This document shows, in pieces, positions 41,377 to 49,828 of a stretch of DNA of 64,000 nt; the stretch's first letter is position 1, and every line of letters starts with the position of its first letter. Position numbers and translations under genes: made by a program. The stretch is from Niastella caeni. GTDB taxonomy: Bacteria > Bacteroidota > Bacteroidia > Chitinophagales > Chitinophagaceae. The notes below the pieces were generated by a model. That model searched no databases and was not told the origin of the DNA. It was given only the letters and a program-made list of their open reading frames with translations. Location: assembly GCF_004834005.1 (NCBI RefSeq), contig NZ_STFF01000005.1:186001-250000 (forward strand), given 5' to 3'.

Positions 41377-44034
41377 TTATCGCTTCAGTTTGATCAGCTT
41401 GAGCGTTTCTTTATTATTTCCCTGTTTTACTTCGAGGTAATAAATGCCTGGCAGGTAATTGCCACCCAGGAAAAATAAACCGGTGGATGGTAATCCATGC
41501 CTGGCTTCAACCAGCTTTCCTGCATTATCGGTTACAGCAAGGCGGAGCGATTTGGGTGATGTGCTCAGCGTCATTATGATGAACTGGTTGGGCGAAGGGT
41601 TCGGGAAGGCCTTCACGGTTAACAAACCATTTTCTTCATTGGGAAAGCAAGGCACAGTAATCGTTGTTGATTGACTGCTGGTGTTGCCTGCACTGTCGGT
41701 GGCAGTGAGTGCAATGGTGTAAATTCTATCCTTATTAAAACGCAAACGTTCAGCGCGTAGTTTAACATGATGCTCATCTACGATTATCCAGTCAGGCTCA
41801 TGATTACCTGTTACCGGTTCATTGCTGGTAACGGCTAATGAACTGGTAACCGCACCGCAATTATCGGTAGCTGTATAGTTGATGGTAACCTCGCGCAGCT
41901 TGTGATTGGGCGGCCATAATTGTGTTGGAGTTACAGAAACATTGGTTATCAACGGACTTTCTGTATCATTTACAACAACTGTATAGCTGTAGCTTGCCGT
42001 ATTGCCGGCATGATCTGAAACCGTCCAGGATACTATTGTTGAACCCTTCGGGAAAATTATGCCTGATAATGTGTTGGAAGTTACAGGGCCCGATATAATG
42101 CCGTTGAAAGTAAGCGTATAAGCGTACAGCAAACTATCATCGCAATTGTCTGTAGCGGTAATATCCAATTGGTTGCCTGCTGTAAATGAACAAGTGGCTG
42201 AATCGGTTGACAAGATGATACTGCCACCATTTGCCACTGTGAGAACTGGCGTATTGATAACCGGTGCTGCATGATCAACTGTTTTCACCAGGAAGCTGCA
42301 GGTATCGGCATTGCCGCCTGCATCGGTTGCAGTCAAGGTGATCAGTGTTTCCTGTTGACCGTTGATAATACTGCCCGCTGCTGGGAATTGCGTTATGGTG
42401 ACCGGTGAAGAAGCCTGCATCACAATTGCCTGGCTGAAGTCAGGTATTACAACAGTGCATGATGTATTCAACACCAACAAGGTGTCATGCGGGCATTCGA
42501 TAACCGGTGGCAGATTGGAAACTGTATTAGAAGCAGTACTTTCATTGTGAAAACGATCGGTTGTCGTTACTGCGTAGTAATAGTTAGTATTAGCAGTAAG
42601 CGATTTGTCGGTATAGCCTGTGGTGTCGTTGGCAGTAATGTAAAGGATGTTTTCTGCAAGGCTGGTATCAATGTCAGGATTGGTTGAACGATAGATCACA
42701 AATTGCCAGGCTTTATTTAATTCATCGGAGGTAACAGCTTTATTCCACTTTAATACCACTGAATCATTCCCGTATTTAACTGCTGTAAGACCGGAAGGCT
42801 TATCGGGAGCAATACTATCGCGCCAGGGCATATTCGGCAACAAAGCCGGTTTGTTATAAAAATATAAGCGAAGTGAATCACGGAAACCCAGCTTGGAGTT
42901 GCTGCGTAAACTATTGGTATTATAAACAGATTCGCCGTAAATATTGCTGAGCGACCGGTTCAAACGTACTTCATTTGGTATCATGGAAGGGTTAGCCCAG
43001 TTGGTACCTTGAGCGGGATCATTTACTTTGTAACCTGCGAGACCTATATATATGTGACGACCGTAAGCATTATTATTCCACCAGGGAACTATCACGCTGT
43101 AATTGGCGCCAGGCTGCCCGATGTACCAATATACCTGCGGACATAAATAATCCAGCCATCCCTGTTGTATCCATTTGCGGGTATCGGCATACAACGATGT
43201 ATAATGCTCCAGACCACTTGTTGCAGAACCGATGGCCGGGTTGGTGCTGTTGCGATAGATGCCTGAAGGCGATACGCCAAATTTTACCCAGGGCTTTATG
43301 GTTTTAATGCTATCGTATATTCTTGCGATCAACAAATTCACATTGTCTCTTCGCCAGTCGGCCCGTACGGTAAAACCACGGGGATCATCGGCAAATGAAG
43401 CGCTATCATTAAAAGGACTTACGCCAGCACCGGGCGGAGAGGGATAGAAATAGTCGTCGAAGTGAATGCCGTCTACATCATAACGGTGTACAATATCTGT
43501 GATAATGCTGGTAACATAATCCCGAACGGCTGCTTTACCCGGATCAAGGATACGTAAGGTGCCCTGACTTAATAACCATTCCGGATGCGTTTTGGTAACG
43601 TGGGTAGCAGCAAAAGATGGAATGCTGTTTGAGTTGCCGGCAGCGCGATAAGGATTCAACCACGCGTGAAATTCAATACCGCGTTTATGGCATTCTTCAA
43701 TCGCGAACTGCATCGGGTCCCAATATGGGTCGGGTACCTTGCCCTGTGTACCTGTGAGGTCTGCCGACCAGGGTTCTATGGCACTGGCATACATGGCATC
43801 GCATTGGCTGCGTACCTGTATGAACAATGCCGTTAGTCCGGTAGCTTTGTGATGATCGAGGATGGTGAGCAAAGCGGCGCGTTGTTGTGTCGGCGTTTGC
43901 GTGCGATTGGGCCAGTCGATATTTGAATACGTGGCAATCCAGGCGCCCCTGAATTCGCGTTTCGGCGCAGGCTGAGCCAGGGCCGAAACACATAGCATGC
44001 AAATCAGGTAAACAGTTAGTAGATTTTTTAGCAT
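41377..44034 (-). CDS. Secreted GHL10 (DUF187-type) glycoside hydrolase with fibronectin III, HYR modules and sorting domain
   Basis: 885 residues with signal peptide (MLKNLLTVYLICMLCVSALAQ). Residues ~25-390 form a GHL10 TIM-barrel: REFRGAWIATYSNIDWP, QVRSQCDAMYAS, FHAWLNPYR, DVDGIHFDDYFYPSP, GVSPSGIYRN and YLCPQVYWYIG. A fibronectin III domain (~415-505) and HYR-like beta-sandwich repeats (ECPHDTLLVLNTSCTV..., GNADTCSFLVK, VTPTQLWPPNHKLREVTI) follow. The C-terminal ~75 residues (FPNPSPNQFIIMTLS ... GIYYLEVKQGN) resemble a type IX secretion sorting domain. Likely an exported or surface polysaccharide-active enzyme; the substrate is unknown. Core-type gene flanking the defence island. Confidence 0.88.
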   Translation of the reverse strand: MLKNLLTVYLICMLCVSALAQPAPKREFRGAWIATYSNIDWPNRTQTPTQQRAALLTILDHHKATGLTALFIQVRSQCDAMYASAIEPWSADLTGTQGKVPDPYWDPMQFAIEECHKRGIEFHAWLNPYRAAGNSNSIPSFAATHVTKTHPEWLLSQGTLRILDPGKAAVRDYVTSIITDIVHRYDVDGIHFDDYFYPSPPGAGVSPFNDSASFADDPRGFTVRADWRRDNVNLLIARIYDSIKTIKPWVKFGVSPSGIYRNSTNPAIGSATSGLEHYTSLYADTRKWIQQGWLDYLCPQVYWYIGQPGANYSVIVPWWNNNAYGRHIYIGLAGYKVNDPAQGTNWANPSMIPNEVRLNRSLSNIYGESVYNTNSLRSNSKLGFRDSLRLYFYNKPALLPNMPWRDSIAPDKPSGLTAVKYGNDSVVLKWNKAVTSDELNKAWQFVIYRSTNPDIDTSLAENILYITANDTTGYTDKSLTANTNYYYAVTTTDRFHNESTASNTVSNLPPVIECPHDTLLVLNTSCTVVIPDFSQAIVMQASSPVTITQFPAAGSIINGQQETLITLTATDAGGNADTCSFLVKTVDHAAPVINTPVLTVANGGSIILSTDSATCSFTAGNQLDITATDNCDDSLLYAYTLTFNGIISGPVTSNTLSGIIFPKGSTIVSWTVSDHAGNTASYSYTVVVNDTESPLITNVSVTPTQLWPPNHKLREVTINYTATDNCGAVTSSLAVTSNEPVTGNHEPDWIIVDEHHVKLRAERLRFNKDRIYTIALTATDSAGNTSSQSTTITVPCFPNEENGLLTVKAFPNPSPNQFIIMTLSTSPKSLRLAVTDNAGKLVEARHGLPSTGLFFLGGNYLPGIYYLEVKQGNNKETLKLIKLKR

Positions 44035-44126
44035 AGTAGGTTTTATTTGCAGGTATTGCCGAATTTACAGTGTATGTTGCAAAATCTTGCAATATTTCAG
44101 GACTTTATAGCCGCAAAAAACCGCAA

Positions 44127-44237
44127 ATGGAGGCATTTAGTAATTTAATCATAGAGCTGTTTAAATTTGCGTGTAGAGCAATCGATTGCGTAGAGGTGCT
44201 TAAAGAACACGGCTACCATCAGGTGAAAATTGAATAA
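44127..44237 (+). CDS. Possible 36-residue small protein upstream of the 44.3-kb gene
   Basis: An ATG frame of 36 codons plus stop (MEAFSNLIIELF...HQVKIE) ends 14 nt before the start of the next gene, the spacing expected for an operon partner. Composition is plausible (amphipathic N-terminal helix, charged C-terminus). No family recognised, and chance cannot be excluded. Confidence 0.35.
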   Translation: MEAFSNLIIELFKFACRAIDCVEVLKEHGYHQVKIE

Positions 44238-44251
44238 GGAAACAGATTAAT

Positions 44252-44677
44252 ATGTATCGAAAAAAAATTGACGTAGATGTTATTAAGGATGTACTTGATG
44301 CGTTGTTGGAAGCGCAACCACATTCTACGTTTGTGCAAAGTTTGAATCAACAATACCAGGAGCGTGGCGGATTAAGTAAGAAGCAATTGGAAGGATTATA
44401 TAATAAGGCATTGAAGGTTAAAACAATTCCTGTCAATAAACTCGCAACGCTGGAGGCAGTGATCTTAAAGCGGCCTACCCGTTATAAATCAGCGCCACCG
44501 CCACCCAAACCGATGTATGAAAAAGATGAACGGATCGGGCAAATGATGGATGCTATCCTGGCGAAATATCCGCAGCACAAACGGGTTCTTTTCTTAAAAG
44601 CGAAATATGATAATAATGAAACGCTTACGCCGGCTGAAATACTGGAGGTTGAGCGGTTCACGAAAGTATTAAAATAG
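44252..44677 (+). CDS. Conserved-looking hypothetical helical protein with an internal duplication
   Basis: 141 residues, no signal peptide, basic. Two halves look related: LEAQPHSTFVQSLNQQY...GLSKKQLEGLYNKALK (~15-50) and ILAKYPQHKRVLFLKAKY...LTPAEILEVERFTKVLK (~100-141), separated by a proline-rich linker (SAPPPPKPMYEKDE). Each half appears to be a short helical hairpin ending in an acidic/basic helix. I do not recognise the family. It ends in a heptameric repeat facing the ndpA-like gene. Confidence 0.6.
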   Translation: MYRKKIDVDVIKDVLDALLEAQPHSTFVQSLNQQYQERGGLSKKQLEGLYNKALKVKTIPVNKLATLEAVILKRPTRYKSAPPPPKPMYEKDERIGQMMDAILAKYPQHKRVLFLKAKYDNNETLTPAEILEVERFTKVLK

Positions 44678-44678
44678 T

Positions 44679-44784
44679 TTATGGTTGTTGGTTTGTGGTT
44701 ATTCCGGAAATTCGTGAAGCCTTATTGTAATAAAGAATACCTGGATGAAAGAACCATAAACAAAAAACTTTAAACCATAAACTG
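44679..44784. repeat. Heptameric repeat arms (TTATGGT / CCATAAA) between convergent genes
   Basis: Left units TTATGGT, TGTTGGT, TTGTGGT (44679-44699) and right units CCATAAA, CAAAAAA, CTTTAAA, CCATAAA (44754-44781) are reverse-complement words. The arms enclose ~54 nt and could form a terminator hairpin in both directions. Confidence 0.7.
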
Positions 44785-44785
44785 A

Positions 44786-45832
44786 TTAACTTTCCTCGTC
44801 GAAGTATAACTTATAATATTTCTTACCACTCATTTCATCCACCCCTTTTTCAATAAGATCGCGACGGCCGTGAATATAAACGTGGAAGTTCTTATCGAGC
44901 TTTAATACAGTTTTGAATGCGCGCTGCTGTTGCTTTACCGCAGATACGTGAATGGCGAACTCATCCTGTATTTCGAAATTGCGCGCTGATTCAAAATTCT
45001 TTTTATAGTCCATAAAGGTATCTACCACTTCCTGGTGGTGAATGACCTCATTAGTGAATTCTTCAATGCTGAAATTCTCTTTGGTCTTAAAGTATTCCAT
45101 TGACCGGTTCAGCATATCTATCTGGTCGCTTTTTGAAACATCGAATTTCTCCGCGTATTCATTGGTGATAAAGCTTTTGCACAGGCTCAGGTATTTGTCG
45201 GTGTGGTGATAGCTGTCCGCATACGGTTCTACCTGTAAAAAATCGGTGACCCAGTATTGGGCATCGTTTTGTTTGTTGGTGGCATCTACCACACAAACTT
45301 TAAACCCTTCGTTTGTGTTGGTATGGAAGATAAGGCAGCCTTTGTCGAGTTTATTGATGTTCACACCTTCTTCCTGAATCACTTCCCAGCTTGGACCATG
45401 CTGAAATACTTTCAGGAAGGTTTCTTTGGTTTCTGATTTGAATAAACCAATGGCCCTGATAAAATCACCATCAAAAGGTACATCGTCAAACATCACCACA
45501 TAAAACTCCCCTTCCTTTACTTTTACGTGGGTTGACTTGCTGTACAGGAATTGCGCCAGTAATGCAGATTGTTGGGTAAAGCTTTCGCGGTCCTCAAAGA
45601 TCTTACGCACAAAAGCATATACCTCGTTCATTTCTATATCGCTGAGGTGGGTAAAGCGATATAATTCATTCTCGTTGAAGGGGCCGAGAAAGTATTTGGT
45701 GAGTAACGCCCTTACCATATCATCGTTGAGGGTAAGCGGGTTAACGGAAAGCTTTAAGTCTTCGCCACGGGAAGGATTACCAACTTTATGTACGATAACC
45801 TGTTGCAACTGTACGCTGTCAATGCCGGTCAT
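44786..45832 (-). CDS. Nucleoid-associated protein (NdpA/YejK, NA37 family)
   Basis: 348 residues matching the 37-kDa nucleoid-associated protein family: VQLQQVIVHKVGNPSRGEDLKLS at the N-terminus, FLYSKSTHVKVKEGEFYVVMFDDV, AIGLFKSETKETFLKV, GCLIFHTNTNEGFKVCVVDATNK, YWVTDFLQVEPYADSYHHT and a C-terminal DEFAIHVSAVKQQQRAFKTVLKLDKNFHVYIHGRRDLIEKG. Members bind DNA in the nucleoid; the molecular activity is poorly known. In other genomes some members sit near mobile or defence genes, and here it is 3.5 kb from the retron, but that link is only suggestive. Confidence 0.85.
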   Translation of the reverse strand: MTGIDSVQLQQVIVHKVGNPSRGEDLKLSVNPLTLNDDMVRALLTKYFLGPFNENELYRFTHLSDIEMNEVYAFVRKIFEDRESFTQQSALLAQFLYSKSTHVKVKEGEFYVVMFDDVPFDGDFIRAIGLFKSETKETFLKVFQHGPSWEVIQEEGVNINKLDKGCLIFHTNTNEGFKVCVVDATNKQNDAQYWVTDFLQVEPYADSYHHTDKYLSLCKSFITNEYAEKFDVSKSDQIDMLNRSMEYFKTKENFSIEEFTNEVIHHQEVVDTFMDYKKNFESARNFEIQDEFAIHVSAVKQQQRAFKTVLKLDKNFHVYIHGRRDLIEKGVDEMSGKKYYKLYFDEES

Positions 45833-45971
45833 AACCTGTTTTTGAGGCCGCGAAGATAAGGTTGGGAAGCTATGGAATGGGAAAGATTTGTTGAGCCGGC
45901 ATCGGATGTTGATAATTTTTAATCTGCAACGATTGAATACGACTGGTTGTCAAGTGGAACAAAAGCACACT

Positions 45972-46631
45972 ATGAAATATCTTATAACTTTATTGATAGT
46001 CCTGCCATTATTTATGGGGTCCTGTAAAAAGGATCATGAAGAGAATGGGGAAGATTATGGTTGTATTGAACGCATTTTTATAAGCCCAAAAGACCATGAC
46101 ATCAAAAGCACTGATGTGCCAATTGTTGATAAGCTGTTTTCTGACAATGGGATAGACAATAGTAATTTCAGGTATGCCAGGTATTTTCAGGAAACGCGGA
46201 ATCGTCAGTACCAACCATTTGAGTTGTATAATTACAAAAATGTGCGCGTAGATCAGTATAAAAATGGCTTGCGGGTTTTTAATGCAGGGATGATCTTCGC
46301 ATTTGTGAATGATAAGCAGGATTTTGTTGCTACCAACCCGGTTGATGTATCGGGGTTAGACACAGTTGCTCATTTAACGCTTCCGCGGTTAAGAAAGTTA
46401 TTCTCTGACGAACTAAAGCGGTCCTATGCTTTTCATAGTCAATACGCTGATTTCTGTTTCGAAGCAGAATTTGGATATTATAAAAAGTCCATAGCCATTG
46501 GAAATAATGAAAATAAAACCGTAAAAGCCTGGAGAGTGACAATAAAAGGGCACAGGGATGTGCCGGCTGGGTATTATGCCGATGAAAATGGAAAACTTAT
46601 TTTCTTTGACAGTGGTATAATAATCGATTAA
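45972..46631 (+). CDS. Lipoprotein of unknown function (DUF4249-like position, no domain recognised)
   Basis: 219 residues from the ATG at 45972; the frame opens at a TTG at 45888 but only the later ATG gives a signal peptide, MKYLITLLIVLPLFMGSCKK, with lipobox FMGSC. The mature part is mixed alpha/beta with no recognised catalytic motif; segments such as GLRVFNAGMIFAFVND and KAWRVTIKGHRDVPAGYYADENGKLIFFDSG suggest a small beta-rich extracytoplasmic domain. It stands alone between the ndpA-like gene and paaE. I cannot assign a function, and DUF4249 membership is not claimed. Confidence 0.6.
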   Translation: MKYLITLLIVLPLFMGSCKKDHEENGEDYGCIERIFISPKDHDIKSTDVPIVDKLFSDNGIDNSNFRYARYFQETRNRQYQPFELYNYKNVRVDQYKNGLRVFNAGMIFAFVNDKQDFVATNPVDVSGLDTVAHLTLPRLRKLFSDELKRSYAFHSQYADFCFEAEFGYYKKSIAIGNNENKTVKAWRVTIKGHRDVPAGYYADENGKLIFFDSGIIID

Positions 46632-46679
46632 TAATAACAAGGTGGGCTAGCCGTCAGTTGGCGAAGCCCATCCTATACT

Positions 46680-47771
46680 TTATTTTACATCGAAGTCGAT
46701 CACAACTTTTTCAGTACGCGGGTGGCTCTGGCAGGTAAGAATATACCCGGCATCTACTTCCTCCTGTTCAAGGGCATAGTTCGTATCCATGTTTACCCTG
46801 CCTTCTATGAGTTTGGCTTTGCAGGTGCTGCATACGCCGCCTTTGCAGGAGAATGGCAGATCGGCGCCTTGTTGTAAGGCTGCTTCCAGTACGGTTTCGC
46901 CTTCATAGGGGAGATCAAAGTCAAAGGCAATGCCATCTAACTTTACCGTTACCTTACTTTTTTCAGTAGTGGCCCCTTCTTCTTTTCCTGCTTCCGTCTT
47001 CTTGCTTCTTACCTCGGCTTTCTGCCCCGGTGTAGTAAACAGTTCAAAATGAATTTTCTTTTTATCAATGCCTTGCTGTTGCAGCCAGTTCAGCACCGTA
47101 AAGATCATTTGTTCGGGACCACAAATGAAAGTATCGTCCATGCCCTGCACATCAATTAACTTTTCACTCAATTGATTTAATTTATCGGTATCTATTCTCC
47201 CAGAATAAATAGTGGCATCGGTTTGTTCGCGGCTTAACAGGAAGTGAAGAGACAGCCGGTTGATGTACTTGTTCTTTAAAGCTTCGAGCTGTTCTTTAAA
47301 AATTATATTGCTTCTGTTCTGATTACCAAATACCAGTGTGAACGTGCTGTTGGGCTCAGTTTGCAGCGTTGTTTTAATAATGGATATTATGGGCGTAATG
47401 CCGCTGCCGGCTGCAAATGCCAGGTACCTTTTCTTATGATCAGGATTGAGTTCGGTAAAGAAGGTGCCGGTGGGCGGCAATACTTCCAGCACATCTCCCT
47501 TTTTTAGCAGGTTATTGGCCCATACCGAGAACTTGCCGTAAGGCGCTTTTTTAATGGCTACGCGGAGTTCATTATCAGCAGGGCTGGTGCAAATGGAATA
47601 AGAACGGCGGATTTCTTCATTATTGATAACCGTACGTAATGTAAGGTTTTGCCCCTGCTTAAACAGGTAGGTTATTTTCAGATCATCAGGCACCGCAAAT
47701 GCGATAGACACACAATCGGGCGTTTCTTTTCTGATATCAGCAATCGTCAATTGATGAAAATGCGTAGCCAA
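46680..47771 (-). CDS. paaE: Phenylacetyl-CoA epoxidase reductase subunit-like flavoprotein (PaaE type)
   Basis: 363 residues: N-terminal FAD-binding domain (RRSYSICTSP), NAD-binding domain (AAGSGITPIISIIKTTL, LVFGNQNRSNIIF, FICGPEQMIF) and a C-terminal 2Fe-2S ferredoxin domain (FSCKGGVCSTCKAKLIEG and LTCQSHP giving four cysteines). PaaE passes electrons from NADPH to the PaaABCD oxygenase. The start is a TTG at 47771: an in-frame stop lies five codons upstream and no ATG precedes the conserved FHQLTIADIRKETPDC. It follows the TetR gene by 23 nt, so the pair is one operon. Other ferredoxin-reductase roles remain possible because paaABCD are not adjacent. Confidence 0.85.
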   Translation of the reverse strand: MATHFHQLTIADIRKETPDCVSIAFAVPDDLKITYLFKQGQNLTLRTVINNEEIRRSYSICTSPADNELRVAIKKAPYGKFSVWANNLLKKGDVLEVLPPTGTFFTELNPDHKKRYLAFAAGSGITPIISIIKTTLQTEPNSTFTLVFGNQNRSNIIFKEQLEALKNKYINRLSLHFLLSREQTDATIYSGRIDTDKLNQLSEKLIDVQGMDDTFICGPEQMIFTVLNWLQQQGIDKKKIHFELFTTPGQKAEVRSKKTEAGKEEGATTEKSKVTVKLDGIAFDFDLPYEGETVLEAALQQGADLPFSCKGGVCSTCKAKLIEGRVNMDTNYALEQEEVDAGYILTCQSHPRTEKVVIDFDVK

Positions 47772-47794
47772 AAGGGCAAATTTTTAATGAAAAA

Positions 47795-48394
47795 CTATGC
47801 TTGTTTACGGAGTCCATCCACCAGTATCTGCACCATATTATCCTCCAGCACTTCGCCGGCAATTTTCTTTTTGCTGCGATGCCAGGATTCGATACCACTT
47901 ACCGCATGCAACATGATCAATACTGCAGTGGGTGCATCTATTGGTTTTATTTCTCCTTTGCGAATACCATCTTCAATTACGGAAGCAAAGCGTTGACGGT
48001 AGGTCCTGCGCTGGCTTTGTATGTTCGATAAATAAGGATCGGTGAGGTGTTTCCACTCCCGGTCGCTTACATATACTTCTTCATAGTTATCCAGCATTTG
48101 CTTTATATGAAAACGAAGAATGGCCTGTATCTTTTCAATAGCCGATTTATTGGGGGTGGCATCCACTTCCTCAATATGCGACATGAAATTATTAGCTATT
48201 TTAAAACAGATCTCCTGCAAGATCTCGGCTTTTGAACTGATGTGGTTGTACAGGCTGGCTGCCTCTACACCTACATGTTCGGCCAGATCGCGCATGGAAG
48301 TGGCGCTAAAGCCTTTTTCGCGAAACAGTTTGGCTGCTTTGGCGATAATTACGTCTTTCCTTGTACCGTTTCTGTTTCTTTTAATTTTTGCCAT
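47795..48394 (-). CDS. TetR-family transcriptional regulator
   Basis: 199 residues from the ATG at 48394 (a TTG at 48412 would add six). The N-terminal helix-turn-helix (IIAKAAKLFREKGFSATSMRDLAEHVGVEAASLYNHISSK) is classical TetR. The C-terminal domain (YRQRFASVIEDGIRKGEIKPIDAPTAVLIMLHAVSGIESWHR) fits ligand-binding regulators of the CoA-ester or fatty-acid type. It heads an operon with paaE, and a perfect 16-bp palindrome with a -7 box lies just upstream, so autoregulation is likely. The ligand may be phenylacetyl-CoA by context only. Confidence 0.88.
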   Translation of the reverse strand: MAKIKRNRNGTRKDVIIAKAAKLFREKGFSATSMRDLAEHVGVEAASLYNHISSKAEILQEICFKIANNFMSHIEEVDATPNKSAIEKIQAILRFHIKQMLDNYEEVYVSDREWKHLTDPYLSNIQSQRRTYRQRFASVIEDGIRKGEIKPIDAPTAVLIMLHAVSGIESWHRSKKKIAGEVLEDNMVQILVDGLRKQA

Positions 48395-48409
48395 ATATGA
48401 ATCGGGGGT

Positions 48410-48440
48410 CAAAGATAATAAAATGCTAACAATTGTTAGC
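48410..48440 (-). promoter_or_regulatory. Promoter and palindromic operator of the TetR-paaE operon
   Basis: A minus-strand TATCTTTG -7 box (48410-48417) is followed upstream by the perfect 16-bp palindrome GCTAACAATTGTTAGC (48425-48440), lying in the -7/-33 spacer as expected for a TetR repressor site. A weaker related sequence, ACTAACGATTAATTG, is near 48480-48495. Confidence 0.7.
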
Positions 48441-48834
48441 GTGTTTTACAGTATTATAGGTAAAAAAATAAAATTAGTTTACTAACGATTAATTGGCAAT
48501 AACACTAAGTGGGCAGTAATACTGAAAACGGGTCATAATCATGGCCGCCGTAAAAACGGCTTGCTAAATAGTCACGTAGCTTTGTGTGGTATGTGTTTAA
48601 CACATTAGCCAGCAATCGAAAATAACAAGATGGCAGCAAGTTAACAAATAGTCTGTCAAAACCGCCTTGTTGTTTCAGCACATCCAAAATTTCGCGTAGG
48701 TTTGCACGCCGCTTCAACCCCCTTCCATCGGGGAACAGGGTTTGTATGAGGCTTTCATCATTCCTTTCAATAATAATTAATTAGTCGCCCGGGGCCGCCT
48801 GTAAGGATGAGCTAAAAGGGTTAAAAATTTGCTT
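48441..48834. other. Gene-free stretch between tetR and the PfkB kinase gene
   Basis: About 390 bp without a gene I can support. It contains a possible second half-operator near 48480 and the palindrome ATGTGTTTAACACAT near 48591-48605. A 70-codon minus-strand frame is present but looks like chance. A sequence close to the -7 consensus (AAAATTTG) lies just before the kinase start. Confidence 0.4.
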
Positions 48835-49758
48835 ATGTCTTTGATCGTTGTGGGCACTATGGCCTTTGATGCTATCGAAACGCCATTTGCCAAAACCGAC
48901 CGCATTATAGGCGGATCTGCCACGTATGTAGCCTATGCGGCCAGTAATTTTATCCAGCCAATTCAGCAGATCTCTATCGTTGGGTTCGATTTTCCCAAAG
49001 AGGAAATGCAGGAGCTGCAAAAAAGAGGTGTGCAGTTAGAAGGTGTTAAAGTGGTACCCGATAAGAAGTCTTTCTTCTGGAGCGGTAAGTACCATATGGA
49101 TATGAACAGCCGCGATACATTGGTTACCGACCTGAATGTATTGCTTGATTTTGATCCCGTGGTCCCGGAATCATATCAAAGCGCCGAGTTCCTGATGCTG
49201 GGCAACCTCGATCCGAAAATTCAAATGAGCGTGATCAGGCAAATGAAAACCCGTCCGAAGTTGATTGTAATGGATACCATGAATTTCTGGATGGAAAGCA
49301 CCTTGCCTGAACTGGAAGAAGTGCTGAAAATGGTTGATGTGCTGATGCTGAATGACAGCGAAGCCCGCCAGTTAAGCGCCCAGTTCTCCCTGGTAAAAGC
49401 AGCTAAGGAAATTATGAAGATGGGCCCCCAATACCTGATCATTAAGAAAGGTGAACATGGCGCCCTGTTATTCCATGGCGACCAGGTGTTCTTTGCCCCG
49501 GCTTTACCCCTCGAAGATGTGTTTGACCCCACCGGTGCAGGAGATACTTTTGCCGGCGGATTTATGGGCCATATTGCCCGTACAAAAGACATTTCTTTCG
49601 ATAATATGAAAACAGGTATCATAGTGGGATCGGCTATGGCTTCCTTCTGTGTAGAAAAATTTGGTCCTCAACGCCTGAAAGAGATCACCCGCGCTGATAT
49701 TGATACCCGTATTCAACAGTTCGTTGACCTGGTGAATTTTGATATTGAGCTGGTTTGA
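48835..49758 (+). CDS. PfkB-family carbohydrate/nucleoside kinase
   Basis: 307 residues from the ATG at 48835 (a TTG two codons earlier is also open). Ribokinase-fold landmarks: VGTMAFDAIETP at the N-terminus, GGSATYVAYAA in the first substrate loop, LMLNDSEARQL, IIKKGEHGALLF and the C-terminal signature FDPTGAGDTFAGGFMGHIA with the catalytic aspartate and anion hole. Family members phosphorylate sugars or nucleosides (ribokinase, adenosine kinase, fructokinase). The substrate is not evident; Bacteroidota homologues are often called 'sugar kinase'. A terminator follows at 49789-49826. Confidence 0.88.
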   Translation: MSLIVVGTMAFDAIETPFAKTDRIIGGSATYVAYAASNFIQPIQQISIVGFDFPKEEMQELQKRGVQLEGVKVVPDKKSFFWSGKYHMDMNSRDTLVTDLNVLLDFDPVVPESYQSAEFLMLGNLDPKIQMSVIRQMKTRPKLIVMDTMNFWMESTLPELEEVLKMVDVLMLNDSEARQLSAQFSLVKAAKEIMKMGPQYLIIKKGEHGALLFHGDQVFFAPALPLEDVFDPTGAGDTFAGGFMGHIARTKDISFDNMKTGIIVGSAMASFCVEKFGPQRLKEITRADIDTRIQQFVDLVNFDIELV

Positions 49759-49788
49759 AAGTCGAATACCGGATTATAATATAACAGT

Positions 49789-49826
49789 AAACCCTGCCAT
49801 GTATAAACGCTGGCAGGGTTTGTTTT
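49789..49826. terminator. Intrinsic terminator between the PfkB kinase and LTD protein genes
   Basis: AAACCCTGCCA (49789-49799) pairs perfectly with TGGCAGGGTTT (49811-49821), 11-nt loop, followed by GTTTTTCC. It can serve both convergent genes. Confidence 0.8.
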
Positions 49827-49828
49827 TC

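Noticed and set aside
48505..48717. 70-codon minus-strand frame in the gap between tetR and the PfkB kinase
   Set aside because: No recognised similarity, no promoter or operon context, and composition close to chance. A transposase remnant was considered but no family motif is visible.
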